A stretch of 29,990 nucleotides of DNA from Lachnoclostridium sp. UBA7122. GTDB taxonomy: Bacteria; Bacillota; Clostridia; Lachnospirales; Lachnospiraceae. Numbering within the stretch: the first letter of the stretch is position 1; each line of letters opens with the position of its first letter. Below, one piece after another: positions 1 to 7,086 of this stretch. Under the pieces are notes generated by a model. It had not been told where the DNA came from, searched no databases, and saw only the letters and a list, made by a program, of their open reading frames with translations. A program made the position numbers and the translations under genes. The DNA lies in NCBI GenBank assembly GCA_002493085.1, contig DKXQ01000128.1, forward strand, positions 1-29,990, written 5' to 3'.

Positions 1-68
1 ACCCAGGTAAAGTTACACTATCGATGAATTGCGTCCTTCTTGCAATTTTCCCAAATTCCTGTTATACT
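1..68 (+). promoter_or_regulatory. Sigma-A-type promoter with a 22-base upstream element, driving the omega-RNA-like transcript
   Basis: A -35 box TTGCAA (40-45) and a -10 box TATACT (63-68) are separated by 17 bases, which predicts a start near 75. Bases 1-22 (ACCCAGGTAAAG then TTACACTATC) match, with one difference, a segment upstream of the dapF promoter at the other end of the window. In both places the element ends exactly 17 bases before the -35 box, which suggests a binding site and not a chance repeat. The element begins at the first base of the window, so it may extend further left. Confidence 0.6.
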
Positions 69-74
69 AAATAT

Positions 75-284
75 AGTGATTAGTACATTGATAACTGGAT
101 ATATCTGGTTGCACAGAAAAGTCATATACGAAAACCAAGTTCCTTCTGTGCGTAAAATATCCAAGGTACGAACCGGACGTCATTCGTGAGAACCGTTGGG
201 CGAACGGGGATAGCCTGTTGATACTGCAAACAATGGTTTGCTTGAGCAGGAAGCCCCCACTTCTTAAGTAGTGGGAGTACGTCA
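75..284 (+). ncRNA. Orphan omega-RNA-like structured RNA / IS200-IS605-type right-end remnant
   Basis: No reading frame explains this stretch, but it is full of clean hairpins: GCACAGAA (111-118) with TTCTGTGC (144-151); CCGTT (193-197) with AACGG (203-207); GCAAAC (226-231) with GTTTGC (236-241) around an AATG loop, enclosed by CCTG (214-217) and CAGG (247-250); and a final stem CCCAC (256-260) with GTGGG (271-275). The end, GAAGCCCCCAC-hairpin-GTGGGAGTA, is the form I know from right ends of IS200/IS605 (tnpB) elements and from HEARO/omega RNAs that guide TnpB or IscB nucleases. No tnpB or iscB reading frame is present in the window. A promoter lies immediately upstream. I infer either an abandoned element end or a stand-alone guide-type RNA. 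The family call rests on memory of sequence patterns, and the exact ends are approximate. Confidence 0.58.
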
Positions 285-952
285 CGTATGTATCACAAAG
301 TTTTTATAACTCAGGCCTGGCTTAAATACATATGTCAGGGTATTTCCCGTAGTTTCACGCAGGATATTTTTTTGGGAGTATACACTAAAAAACAGTAGTT
401 TACTTGTAATATTATAACAGATATCTGCCATCTTCCCCTATACCAATTTTTTGAATCTAAACTAAATCCTGGCATATGCATACTTCTGTAGTATCATATA
501 CTTAACAAGTAAATATATATGGTTTTACAGATTAATCTTTTTATATGTAAAATATTTAGAGTACAATTTATAAACTGATTGGTTTTGACACGGACCATAT
601 ACTACTGCTAATGAATACAAAGGTATTCTTGGCATTGAAAGCCTTAATGAAACAAATTATAGCAATCCAAGAAAATATCAATAATATTGGCAAGTATTCT
701 TTTTCAAAAGTTTGTGTATTAAATTGCTTTTAGTAGTTAATAGTTTAACATATATTTCATTTATTAGTAATTTATTGGATTGCTATAGTCTTATATGGTG
801 TTTTGTGTATACGGGTATATCTGGAAATTTGTCTAATTAAGAACCCAACTTGCTTTATATATTGGAATATCAGAATTAAACAATGGCATACAAGATAAAA
901 TATATATATTATCCTATATGCCATAACTGGATTAATAAATATTATGTATGCT
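285..952. other. Gene-poor AT-rich stretch
   Basis: No convincing gene. Bases 600-680 have a short open frame on the plus strand (residues NEYKGILGIESLNE) that stops soon after and lacks a start and ribosome binding site; it may be debris of a lost gene. An AT-rich inverted repeat (883-890 ATGGCATA with 917-924 TATGCCAT, plus an inner GATAA/TTATC pair) lies just past the stop of the His-rich gene and could act as its terminator, although no strong U-run follows. Confidence 0.4.
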
Positions 953-1186
953 TTAATGACACCTTCCATTTTTATGGGTTTTATGGTGCTTTGTGCAATA
1001 ATATCTACAGTTGCTTGCTTTCCTGTGTACTGTGTCATGATAAGAACAATAAGTTCCTGTATAACTATAGCCGTGATGTCCACCATGATGGCCATGTGCC
1101 ATAACAGGTGTAGTAAAACTGCCTGCCAGCACAAAACCTGCTGCTATTATAGCTGCTGTTTTCTGCCATTTTTTCAAGATTTTCAT
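953..1186 (-). CDS. Small secreted His/Cys-rich protein
   Basis: This 77-residue protein has a textbook signal peptide: basic KILKKWQK, a hydrophobic core AAIIAAGFVLAG, and VMA at residues 28-30 giving a likely cleavage site. The 47-residue mature part holds eleven His and four Cys, starting with HGHHGGHHGYS and ending KHHKTHKNGRCH. A strong ribosome binding site, AGGAGGGA, precedes the ATG at good spacing. The composition suggests metal binding (Ni, Zn, Cu or haem) at the cell surface or outside the cell, but that is inference and I recognise no named family. It is monocistronic and on the same strand as the CRISPR array. Overlapping plus- and minus-strand frames here are shadows. Confidence 0.72.
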   Translation of the reverse strand: MKILKKWQKTAAIIAAGFVLAGSFTTPVMAHGHHGGHHGYSYTGTYCSYHDTVHRKASNCRYYCTKHHKTHKNGRCH

Positions 1187-1440
1187 ATAAAATCCCTCCT
1201 TATAAAAATGTGTTTAAATATATTCACTTGTGTATAAAAAAATTTGTAGAAATATATTTATAAAAATATTCTTAATAGTATTTATCAATACATAATTAAA
1301 TTGTATTAATATACCTATATATATAACACGAACCAAGTAGCAGAATCCTTGCATATAAAGTAGAAAAATTAGAAATATTTTAATTAAAACTTATTATGGC
1401 AAAAATTCTGCTCTTTTATCTAAATTCATACATATCTTGG
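1187..1440. other. AT-rich stretch between the array trailer and the His-rich gene
   Basis: No gene seen. It presumably contains the promoter of the His-rich gene (minus strand) and the trailer end of the CRISPR array. I could not single out a -35/-10 pair with confidence, because TTGATA near 1285 has no clear -10 partner. Confidence 0.4.
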
Positions 1441-3675
1441 GTTTCTACTCACACACCTCTTGCGAGGTGTAACTTCCGGGGTGGTCATAAATAAAATGAA
1501 AAGAAAATTTCTACTCACACACCTCTTGCGAGGTGTAACGGAAAAAGAGGATATTGGCAGAAAGTACATTAACATTTCTACTCACACACCTCTTGCGAGG
1601 TGTAACTTTAGCAAGGCATTTTCTTCCATTGCAAAAATTGTATTTCTACTCACACACCTCTTGCGAGGTGTAACTGCTGGAACTCCGCAAGCACAATGCC
1701 CAGCATAATTTCTACTCACACACCTCTTGCGAGGTGTAACAAAAACAGATACACAAGACGCAATTCAGACTACACATTTCTACTCACACACCTCTTGCGA
1801 GGTGTAACCGCTTAAGGCAGCAGTGGGCAAAGGGATTTTAATTTCTACTCACACACCTCTTGCGAGGTGTAACCAGGTCTGCCCAGCCCCAGCCATTGGA
1901 TTCCTTATTTCTACTCACACACCTCTTGCGAGGTGTAACGGGGTTTGTGTGCGTTTGTGTATATAAAAAAAGGATTTCTACTCACACACCTCTTGCGAGG
2001 TGTAACCGGAGGAAGAATATGTAGAAATGTGTGCAGAAAATTTCTACTCACACACCTCTTGCGAGGTGTAACGATATTTTTGGTTCGACAATCCATTGAT
2101 ATAATATTTCTACTCACACACCTCTTGCGAGGTGTAACGTTATACTTTTGGCGTGACGGACAATTCCGTAATTTCTACTCACACACCTCTTGCGAGGTGT
2201 AACCATTCCTCGCTCTTGCATTGTATCAAAATTGTCATTTCTACTCACACACCTCTTGCGAGGTGTAACTGCAGTAGGTTAAAAATTTGAGATTGGAGGA
2301 AGTATTTCTACTCACACACCTCTTGCGAGGTGTAACTTCTCTTTTCCCTCTCCATGCAAGCAACCGCAAATTTCTACTCACACACCTCTTGCGAGGTGTA
2401 ACTCCAGGAAGATGTATGACAAGTTCCACAGGGATATTTCTACTCACACACCTCTTGCGAGGTGTAACGACAGAAAAAGACATAATAATTGAAAAATTAG
2501 GGGATATTTCTACTCACACACCTCTTGCGAGGTGTAACTTGTTGCATATTGTTTTCCGATACCGCCCTTATATTTTTACTCACACACCTCTTGCGAGGTG
2601 TAACAGGTAGCACTTATACTGATGCAGCTATCGCTCATTTCTACTCACACACCTCTTGCGAGGTGTAACCATTTTTCCTTCAAACAATCACCTCAAATAT
2701 AAAATTTCTACTCACACACCTCTTGCGAGGTGTAACGGCAGACGAAAACTATATCAATTCACCAGAATTGATTTCTACTCACACACCTCTTGCGAGGTGT
2801 AACAGAAACGATGGAATATTGCACCCAAAAGAAGATGATTTCTACTCACACACCTCTTGCGAGGTGTAACGGCTGACCAGAACAACTTCATTGCAGCTAA
2901 CCAATTTCTACTCACACACCTCTTGCGAGGTGTAACTAAACGGCTTGAATCAGCTTATAACCACTAAATAATTTCTACTCACACACCTCTTGCGAGGTGT
3001 AACAGAAAGACGCTCTTATTGCTAAAGAAATGCGAAATTTCTACTCACACACCTCTTGCGAGGTGTAACCAGCTTCCACCTTTGCCTGTAGCCATGATGT
3101 TTTATTTCTACTCACACACCTCTTGCGAGGTGTAACCCATTCCTCGGTTTTGCATGATGTCAAAATTATCATTTCTACTCACACACCTCTTGCGAGGTGT
3201 AACAATTATTTCGATTATAAAGGAAATAGTAAAACCAATTTCTACTCACACACCTCTTGCGAGGTGTAACTGCGTCATAGCGTGTTTTCTTGCCGCCCTT
3301 GACATTTCTACTCACACACCTCTTGCGAGGTGTAACTGATAGGCATTTAAAACAGACACTAGCATATCGTATTTCTACTCACACACCTCTTGCGAGGTGT
3401 AACGTGGGGCAACGAGAATACAAAGCTAAGCTCTACATTTCTACTCACACACCTCTTGCGAGGTGTAACGCTTCCGTCAAGTGCTTCTCCTATGGAAATA
3501 TGATTTCTACTCACACACCTCTTGCGAGGTGTAACTGGCATGGGGCACTGCAGATGATATGCGGCATGATTTCTACTCACACACCTCTTGCGAGGTGTAA
3601 CCGCTACATATAGTAATAGCAAACAACACACCTACAAAATATATTTCTACTCACACACCTTTTAAGAGGTGGACA
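1441..3675 (-). CRISPR. Type I-C CRISPR array, 34 repeats and 33 spacers
   Basis: Repeats are 33 bases, read on the minus strand from GTTACACCTC to GTAGAAAT, with a perfect stem ACACCTC/GAGGTGT around GCAA. The ending in GAAAT and the stem position fit type I-C repeats and set transcription on the minus strand, the same as the cas genes. On the plus strand the 32-base core starts at 1442, 1508, 1575, 1643, 1709, 1777 and so on to 3570 and 3644. Unit spacing is 65-70, giving spacers of 32-37 bases, except the last (leader-proximal) one of 41. Repeats are nearly uniform. The repeat at 2573 has one substitution, the leader-distal one (1441) differs at its last base, and the leader-proximal one is degenerate. 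Spacers are non-repetitive apart from the related pair at 2204-2236 and 3137-3170. Confidence 0.98.
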
Positions 3676-3676
3676 T
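3643..3676 (-). repeat. Degenerate leader-proximal CRISPR repeat
   Basis: The spacer-side half is intact (GGTGTGTGAGTAGAAAT on the minus strand). The leader-side half and loop carry about six substitutions against the array consensus. A shortened CACCT/AGGTG stem is kept. Degeneration is usually found at the trailer end; here it is at the end next to the leader and cas2. Confidence 0.8.
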
Positions 3677-3787
3677 TTTATAATAAAATTTCTATGAACT
3701 TTTTAATTCATAATGCACTTAAAAGAATAAATTTTCATGCGAACCTATCACAAATTTAAAAATATCCTGGCTTCGCCCAATATAGTA
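3677..3787 (-). promoter_or_regulatory. CRISPR leader
   Basis: This AT-rich segment of about 110 bases lies between the cas2 stop and the first repeat, where type I-C leaders are found. On the minus strand it carries AGGTTCGCATGAAAA, a run similar in style to known I-C leaders. It should hold the signals for integration and for array transcription. I see no clear -35/-10 pair, so read-through from the cas operon is also possible. Confidence 0.65.
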
Positions 3788-4078
3788 TTAAATGATTATT
3801 ACACCTTCTGGATCATAGGTTTCTTTTGCTCCAATATGTTCTACTCTTTTTTTCCAGTTATTGCCTAAATAATAAAAGCGAAGGCTGTCTTGTTCTTTAT
3901 CAATTAAACTAATGAGTTTATCTTTTAATTTAAGAAACGATGAATAATCCAAGTCTGCTTCAAAAACAGAGTTTTGGACTCTTTGTGCATGATTTTTGCA
4001 CTCTTTAGCAACTTTACGCAGTCTTGCCTTACCATCACTGTTAGTTGTACAGACATCATAACTGATTAATACCATCAT
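3788..4078 (-). CDS. cas2: CRISPR adaptation protein Cas2 (type I-C)
   Basis: This 96-residue protein starts MMVLISYDV, with Asp8 at the conserved metal position, and runs through RVQNSVFEADLD, DSLRFYYLGNNWKKRVEH and AKETYDPEG, all typical of type I-C Cas2. Cas2 bridges two Cas1 dimers in the spacer integration complex. The frame is open back to a GTG at 4087, but AGGTGA (4083-4088) sits five bases before the ATG at 4078, so that ATG (or the next one) is the start. The ribosome binding site overlaps the TAG stop of the displaced Cas1 tail. Because of the CRISPR unit upstream, Cas2 translation is now separated from the shortened cas1 by about 145 bases. Confidence 0.96.
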   Translation of the reverse strand: MMVLISYDVCTTNSDGKARLRKVAKECKNHAQRVQNSVFEADLDYSSFLKLKDKLISLIDKEQDSLRFYYLGNNWKKRVEHIGAKETYDPEGVIII

Positions 4079-4087
4079 TTTTATCAC

Positions 4088-4162
4088 CTATTTTAATAAA
4101 TATGGAGGATACTCCTCTATATCTCCTCTTATAAATTTAGCAAAAAGATTACTTTGTACATA
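4088..4162 (-). pseudogene. cas1: Displaced 3' end of cas1
   Basis: Read on the minus strand this gives YVQSNLFAKFIRGD followed by IEEYPPYLLK and a TAG stop, 24 residues. This is the standard C-terminus of type I-C Cas1 proteins (consensus style VQ..L.AR..RGD...YPPF.WK). It has no start codon of its own and is cut off from the rest of cas1 by the CRISPR repeat at 4162-4194, which joins it at the T of the Tyr codon. There are no stops or frameshifts within it, so the break is probably recent. Confidence 0.9.
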
Positions 4163-4229
4163 TTTCTACTCACACACCTCTTGCGAGGTGTAACAATATC
4201 CGTCAGTCAGACAGTTTACGTTGTCAAAG
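4162..4229 (-). CRISPR. Ectopic CRISPR unit (one repeat plus one spacer-like segment) inside cas1
   Basis: Bases 4162-4194 are an exact copy of the 33-base array repeat, in the same orientation as in the array. Bases 4195-4229 are 35 bases that fit neither Cas1 nor Cas2 coding and match the array's spacer length. The two together are one array unit. In transcription order the arrangement is cas1, spacer-like segment, repeat, cas1 tail, cas2. I compared the 35-mer with the 33 array spacers by eye and found no copy. About 18 native bases (roughly six residues, PIGxxP in the family) seem to have been lost at the junction. Confidence 0.92.
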
Positions 4230-5159
4230 AATTTTTTGTTTTAAAAACGGATGCAAGATATCTGACCTCTTTTTTTCCTGCCACCGTGTCAAAACTTTTT
4301 TTCTGCCATCGTCATTCAGCCATACTGCACCTGAAATTTGTTTTTCAAAGTCTTTTTCACTAACTATCCTGAGATTTAAAAGTGTTATTACGAAACGCTC
4401 TGCAATACACCGTCCCTCTTCGAGCAAATCACATGCCAATGAATTTCTTCCACTTCTCAGCGAATGGCAAAAGCCAATATAACTGTCAAGACCAACTGTT
4501 TCAAGTGCAGCGGCAAAGTCACATTCTTCCAGTGTATATATAAAAGAAAGAAGAGCATTAACAGGGTCAAGCGGAGGACGTTTTGTCCTGTATTTAAAAG
4601 TAAATGGCACATCTTTATTTGTAATCAGCTTGTTAAATATAGAAAAGTAATTGTGTGCACAATTCCCCTCAATTCCAACAACAGTTTCTATGCTTTCTGC
4701 TTTAAATACTTTATCTATGCCTGATGATAAAACATCTAGTACAGAATTGATTCCGGAATCATCTCTTAATGAAATATTGTCATGTAATGTTCTGCGTATA
4801 AGTTGCCTTGTATTACTAAATTTGGCAGCCATAGTATTTTTAGCAAGTTTAAGCCCACATTCACGGAAACGGTCAATTTGTGCTACTCTTAAAAAGATAT
4901 TTCCTTTAGTTTCTCCACAAACTTTTGCTAAAAATTTCCCCTGGGGAGAAATAAAATTAATAGGAATAGTTTTACTTACACATTTACCCATTAATGCTGG
5001 TGAACATCCCAGATAATTAAAACATACAATATTTTCAATATTTTCAAATGGAATTCTTAATTTTTCTTCACCATCAATTTTGCAAACAAGATTTTCTCCA
5101 TCTAAGGTCAGATATGCAGATTCATTCGTTATGTAAACTGTATTTAAAAGTTTTCTCAT
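4224..5159 (-). CDS. cas1: CRISPR integrase Cas1 (type I-C), C-terminally truncated
   Basis: Cas1 is the metal-dependent integrase that inserts new spacers. The catalytic residues are visible: Glu164 (VVGIEGNCAHNYF), His232 (YIGFCHSLRSGR) and Asp244 (LACDLLEEGR). The protein is 311 residues where full length would be about 340. Native sequence ends at KQKI (residue 310); Leu311 and the stop are encoded by the inserted spacer-like segment. The lost C-terminus, with the conserved RGD..EYPP motif, remains downstream at 4088-4162. The start ATG overlaps the cas4 stop by four bases. The active site is complete, so partial function cannot be excluded, but loss of this well conserved tail makes an active adaptation complex doubtful. 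Confidence 0.95.
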   Translation of the reverse strand: MRKLLNTVYITNESAYLTLDGENLVCKIDGEEKLRIPFENIENIVCFNYLGCSPALMGKCVSKTIPINFISPQGKFLAKVCGETKGNIFLRVAQIDRFRECGLKLAKNTMAAKFSNTRQLIRRTLHDNISLRDDSGINSVLDVLSSGIDKVFKAESIETVVGIEGNCAHNYFSIFNKLITNKDVPFTFKYRTKRPPLDPVNALLSFIYTLEECDFAAALETVGLDSYIGFCHSLRSGRNSLACDLLEEGRCIAERFVITLLNLRIVSEKDFEKQISGAVWLNDDGRKKVLTRWQEKKRSDILHPFLKQKIL

Positions 5160-5830
5160 TCCTGTCTATACTCCTTGCCGGTATCTTCTATTAATTTTTG
5201 TACATTGGTTATTCTTTTTAATGATGGCATGCAAAGGTCTTTCATTGAACACCCATTGCATTTTTGTCCTTTTCTGACAGGAGGAATTTTTCCAGTTTTT
5301 AAGTTTTCCCGCATTTCCTTAAGCAATGATTTTAAATAATAATCATATTTATCATAATCATTATGTAATGCCAGATGAACCCTTTTTTTCTTATCAGCGT
5401 AATATATTACTGTATCACAGTCACAGTTAAAAATATAATCCACACATACTTTTTGGGCAAAAACCTGCATTAAATCGTCTTCATTATATTCAGAATGTTT
5501 TGGCATAGATGGTTTATATTCTACAATCGTAATTTTATACTTTTGATTGCTATCATCTATAACAATGCCTTCATCACTAGAAGCCAGTTCAATGCAGTCT
5601 GTTACACCATATAAGTTATATTCCGGGTTATCATTATAAACAGGAACTGATGTATAAACTTTTTTACCTTTTGCAGAGTAATGCTTGTCTGGGTCATGTA
5701 CTCTTTTGTGCATAAGACATGCTTTTGTAACGAAAATATTTTCTGCCCATGCTTTGTCAATTTCAATTAATCCCCACCTATGAGGACAATACATATAATG
5801 CTGGATAGAACGTATTGCAATTTCAAGCAT
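5156..5830 (-). CDS. cas4: CRISPR-associated exonuclease Cas4 (type I-C)
   Basis: This 224-residue protein is a PD-(D/E)XK nuclease with an Fe-S cluster that trims prespacers and helps select the PAM together with Cas1-Cas2. Visible features are Cys15 (MYCPHRW) and the C-terminal cluster Cys191, Cys194 and Cys200 (KCNGCSMKDLC), the catalytic Asp78 (GVTDCIEL), Glu104 and Lys106 (VEYKP), and Gln122 in the following helix. Length is normal for the family. It overlaps cas1 by four bases and starts four bases after the cas7 stop, as expected of a tight operon. No sign of decay. Confidence 0.95.
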   Translation of the reverse strand: MLEIAIRSIQHYMYCPHRWGLIEIDKAWAENIFVTKACLMHKRVHDPDKHYSAKGKKVYTSVPVYNDNPEYNLYGVTDCIELASSDEGIVIDDSNQKYKITIVEYKPSMPKHSEYNEDDLMQVFAQKVCVDYIFNCDCDTVIYYADKKKRVHLALHNDYDKYDYYLKSLLKEMRENLKTGKIPPVRKGQKCNGCSMKDLCMPSLKRITNVQKLIEDTGKEYRQE

Positions 5831-5834
5831 TAAA

Positions 5835-6707
5835 TTACCTCTCTAGCAGTTCAATATCCTCTGGCATATTTTTGTCAACTGTTATCGTATAATCCTCGAA
5901 ATTTCTAGGAGGAAAATTTTCATTATTCAGGTTAACTTTTATTTTGTCAAATAAAATATGTGATGGGCATCTGCCTAAAATGTTACTATGTTTAAAGATA
6001 TAAAGTTTTCTCATGCACATTTTTCCTCTTGCTGCACTGTGGTCATGCTCAAACATATTTTGGATTGCATCCCAGAGAATTTCTATATCGTTATCTGATA
6101 AACCAGTTTTTTCAGCCAGAGCTGCGGAAATATATCCTTCAGATTTATAAAGTGCATATGGAATAACACTTTTTCTTCCCATCTCAGTTTCTCCTGTAGT
6201 CTGTCTGTCTTCAGTTGTCCTTGCCTGTCTGGTTATGGTAACATCCTGTATATTTATTGGCGACAGGCTTCTTGCAAAGTTAATCTGTACAGGTCCCCTG
6301 ACAATTCCACATGGGTCATCTCCAGTTGACATAACAGCCCCAAAAGCACGTACATCATAATAATTCCTGCACATATACTCTCTTGCTTTTTTTACGTCAT
6401 CCGGTTTTTTCCCTTTTTGTTTAAGTTCCAGTCCTTCTTTAATATATGCCTCTGTAAACTTAGTATTTAAAGCTTTATCTGGTTTGATAAGAATATTATA
6501 GCCCATTCCCTCTTCATAGCATATTTCTGAATCATTTATTAATTCTACATAATTTCTTATTTTTCTTTTCAGGCATACATCCGTTACAAATCCATATCCA
6601 GTCTCTGCATCAATTCTTGGTGCATTGCCTGCATCCGGATCTCCATTAGGGTTTCCATTCTCTACGTCAAAAAGCATTACAAAATCATATCTGTTCTTAA
6701 TTGCCAT
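5835..6707 (-). CDS. cas7: Cascade backbone protein Cas7 (type I-C, Csd2 family)
   Basis: This 290-residue RAMP-fold protein forms the filament that coats the crRNA spacer. The start is MAIKNRYDFVMLFDVENGNP, followed by NGDPDAGNAPRIDAETGYG, the hallmark Csd2 N-terminus. Further family stretches are GAVMSTGDDPCGIVRGPVQ and DRQTTGETEMGRKSVIPYAL. The open frame extends back to 6836, but those extra residues lie wholly within cas8c and do not look like Cas7, so the ATG at 6707 is chosen. It overlaps the cas8c stop by eleven bases, suggesting coupled translation. Confidence 0.95.
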   Translation of the reverse strand: MAIKNRYDFVMLFDVENGNPNGDPDAGNAPRIDAETGYGFVTDVCLKRKIRNYVELINDSEICYEEGMGYNILIKPDKALNTKFTEAYIKEGLELKQKGKKPDDVKKAREYMCRNYYDVRAFGAVMSTGDDPCGIVRGPVQINFARSLSPINIQDVTITRQARTTEDRQTTGETEMGRKSVIPYALYKSEGYISAALAEKTGLSDNDIEILWDAIQNMFEHDHSAARGKMCMRKLYIFKHSNILGRCPSHILFDKIKVNLNNENFPPRNFEDYTITVDKNMPEDIELLER

Positions 6708-7086
6708 CTTTATCTGCCTCCATTTCATTTTCTTTTTTGTTATTGCCTTCAAAAAAACTTTGGTATTGCTGGTAATAGCCAACCATAAATTTGCCCTGTT
6801 CTGACAGCATAAGCATTTCAGGGAAACCACCTTCAATATTTATAATCACTTCTTGTATCAGTATATTGTAGTATTTAGGACTTTTTACTTTATTTAGATG
6901 GTTCTGCGCAAGCTTTATAAGCTTTGGAAACACAGTTGCGGGTCTTGATGACGCTGATGCAAAATAAGCATCCCTGATTGTACGGTTTAAATTCCCGCCT
7001 GATGCGTCCATCTGCAATTTTTCTAATATTGCAAAAAGCCTTCCACATAAATACGCCTGGTTTTTATTATCTTTATCCAGTGCCAC
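6697..7086 (-). CDS. cas11c: Small Cascade subunit Cas11c, from an internal start in cas8c
   Basis: In type I-C systems the small subunit is known to be made from an internal start in the 3' part of cas8c. Here AAGGAGGAATTAAAA directly precedes a GTG at 7086 (codon 480 of cas8c, in frame). This gives a 129-residue product beginning VALDKDNKNQAYLCGRLFAI, close to the size of described Cas11c proteins. The Shine-Dalgarno match is stronger than that of cas8c itself, in line with several Cas11 copies per complex. The site is visible in the sequence; the function is inferred from the family. Confidence 0.82.
   Translation of the reverse strand: MALDKDNKNQAYLCGRLFAILEKLQMDASGGNLNRTIRDAYFASASSRPATVFPKLIKLAQNHLNKVKSPKYYNILIQEVIINIEGGFPEMLMLSEQGKFMVGYYQQYQSFFEGNNKKENEMEADKDGN

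Noticed and set aside
772..1237. Three frames overlapping the His-rich gene (120, 73 and 97 residues)
   Set aside because: No ribosome binding sites and low-complexity composition; the 77-residue minus-strand frame has the signal peptide and the strong binding site.
2522..2571. A spacer whose minus strand encodes KGGIGK, like a ParA-type Walker A motif
   Set aside because: The residue after GK is Gln instead of Ser/Thr, and a match of six residues in one spacer is too weak to name the target.
1460..3631. Several open frames with a repeated peptide (THLLRGVT / STHTPLARCN / TPRKRCVSRN)
   Set aside because: They are translations of the CRISPR repeats and spacers, without ribosome binding sites; no tandem-repeat protein is meant.
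1441..3675. Plus-strand repeat begins ATTTCTACT, which recalls Cas12a (type V-A) repeats
   Set aside because: The hairpin and GAAAT end fit type I-C on the minus strand, no cas12 gene is present, and the type V-A stem TCTAC/GTAGA is absent.
4195..4229. The 35-base spacer-like segment as a working spacer
   Set aside because: It has a repeat only on its downstream side in the transcript, so no 5' handle would be made for it; it should not yield a normal crRNA.
4154..4363. A 69-residue plus-strand frame across the ectopic repeat
   Set aside because: It is antisense to cas1, begins with repeat-encoded residues and has no ribosome binding site.
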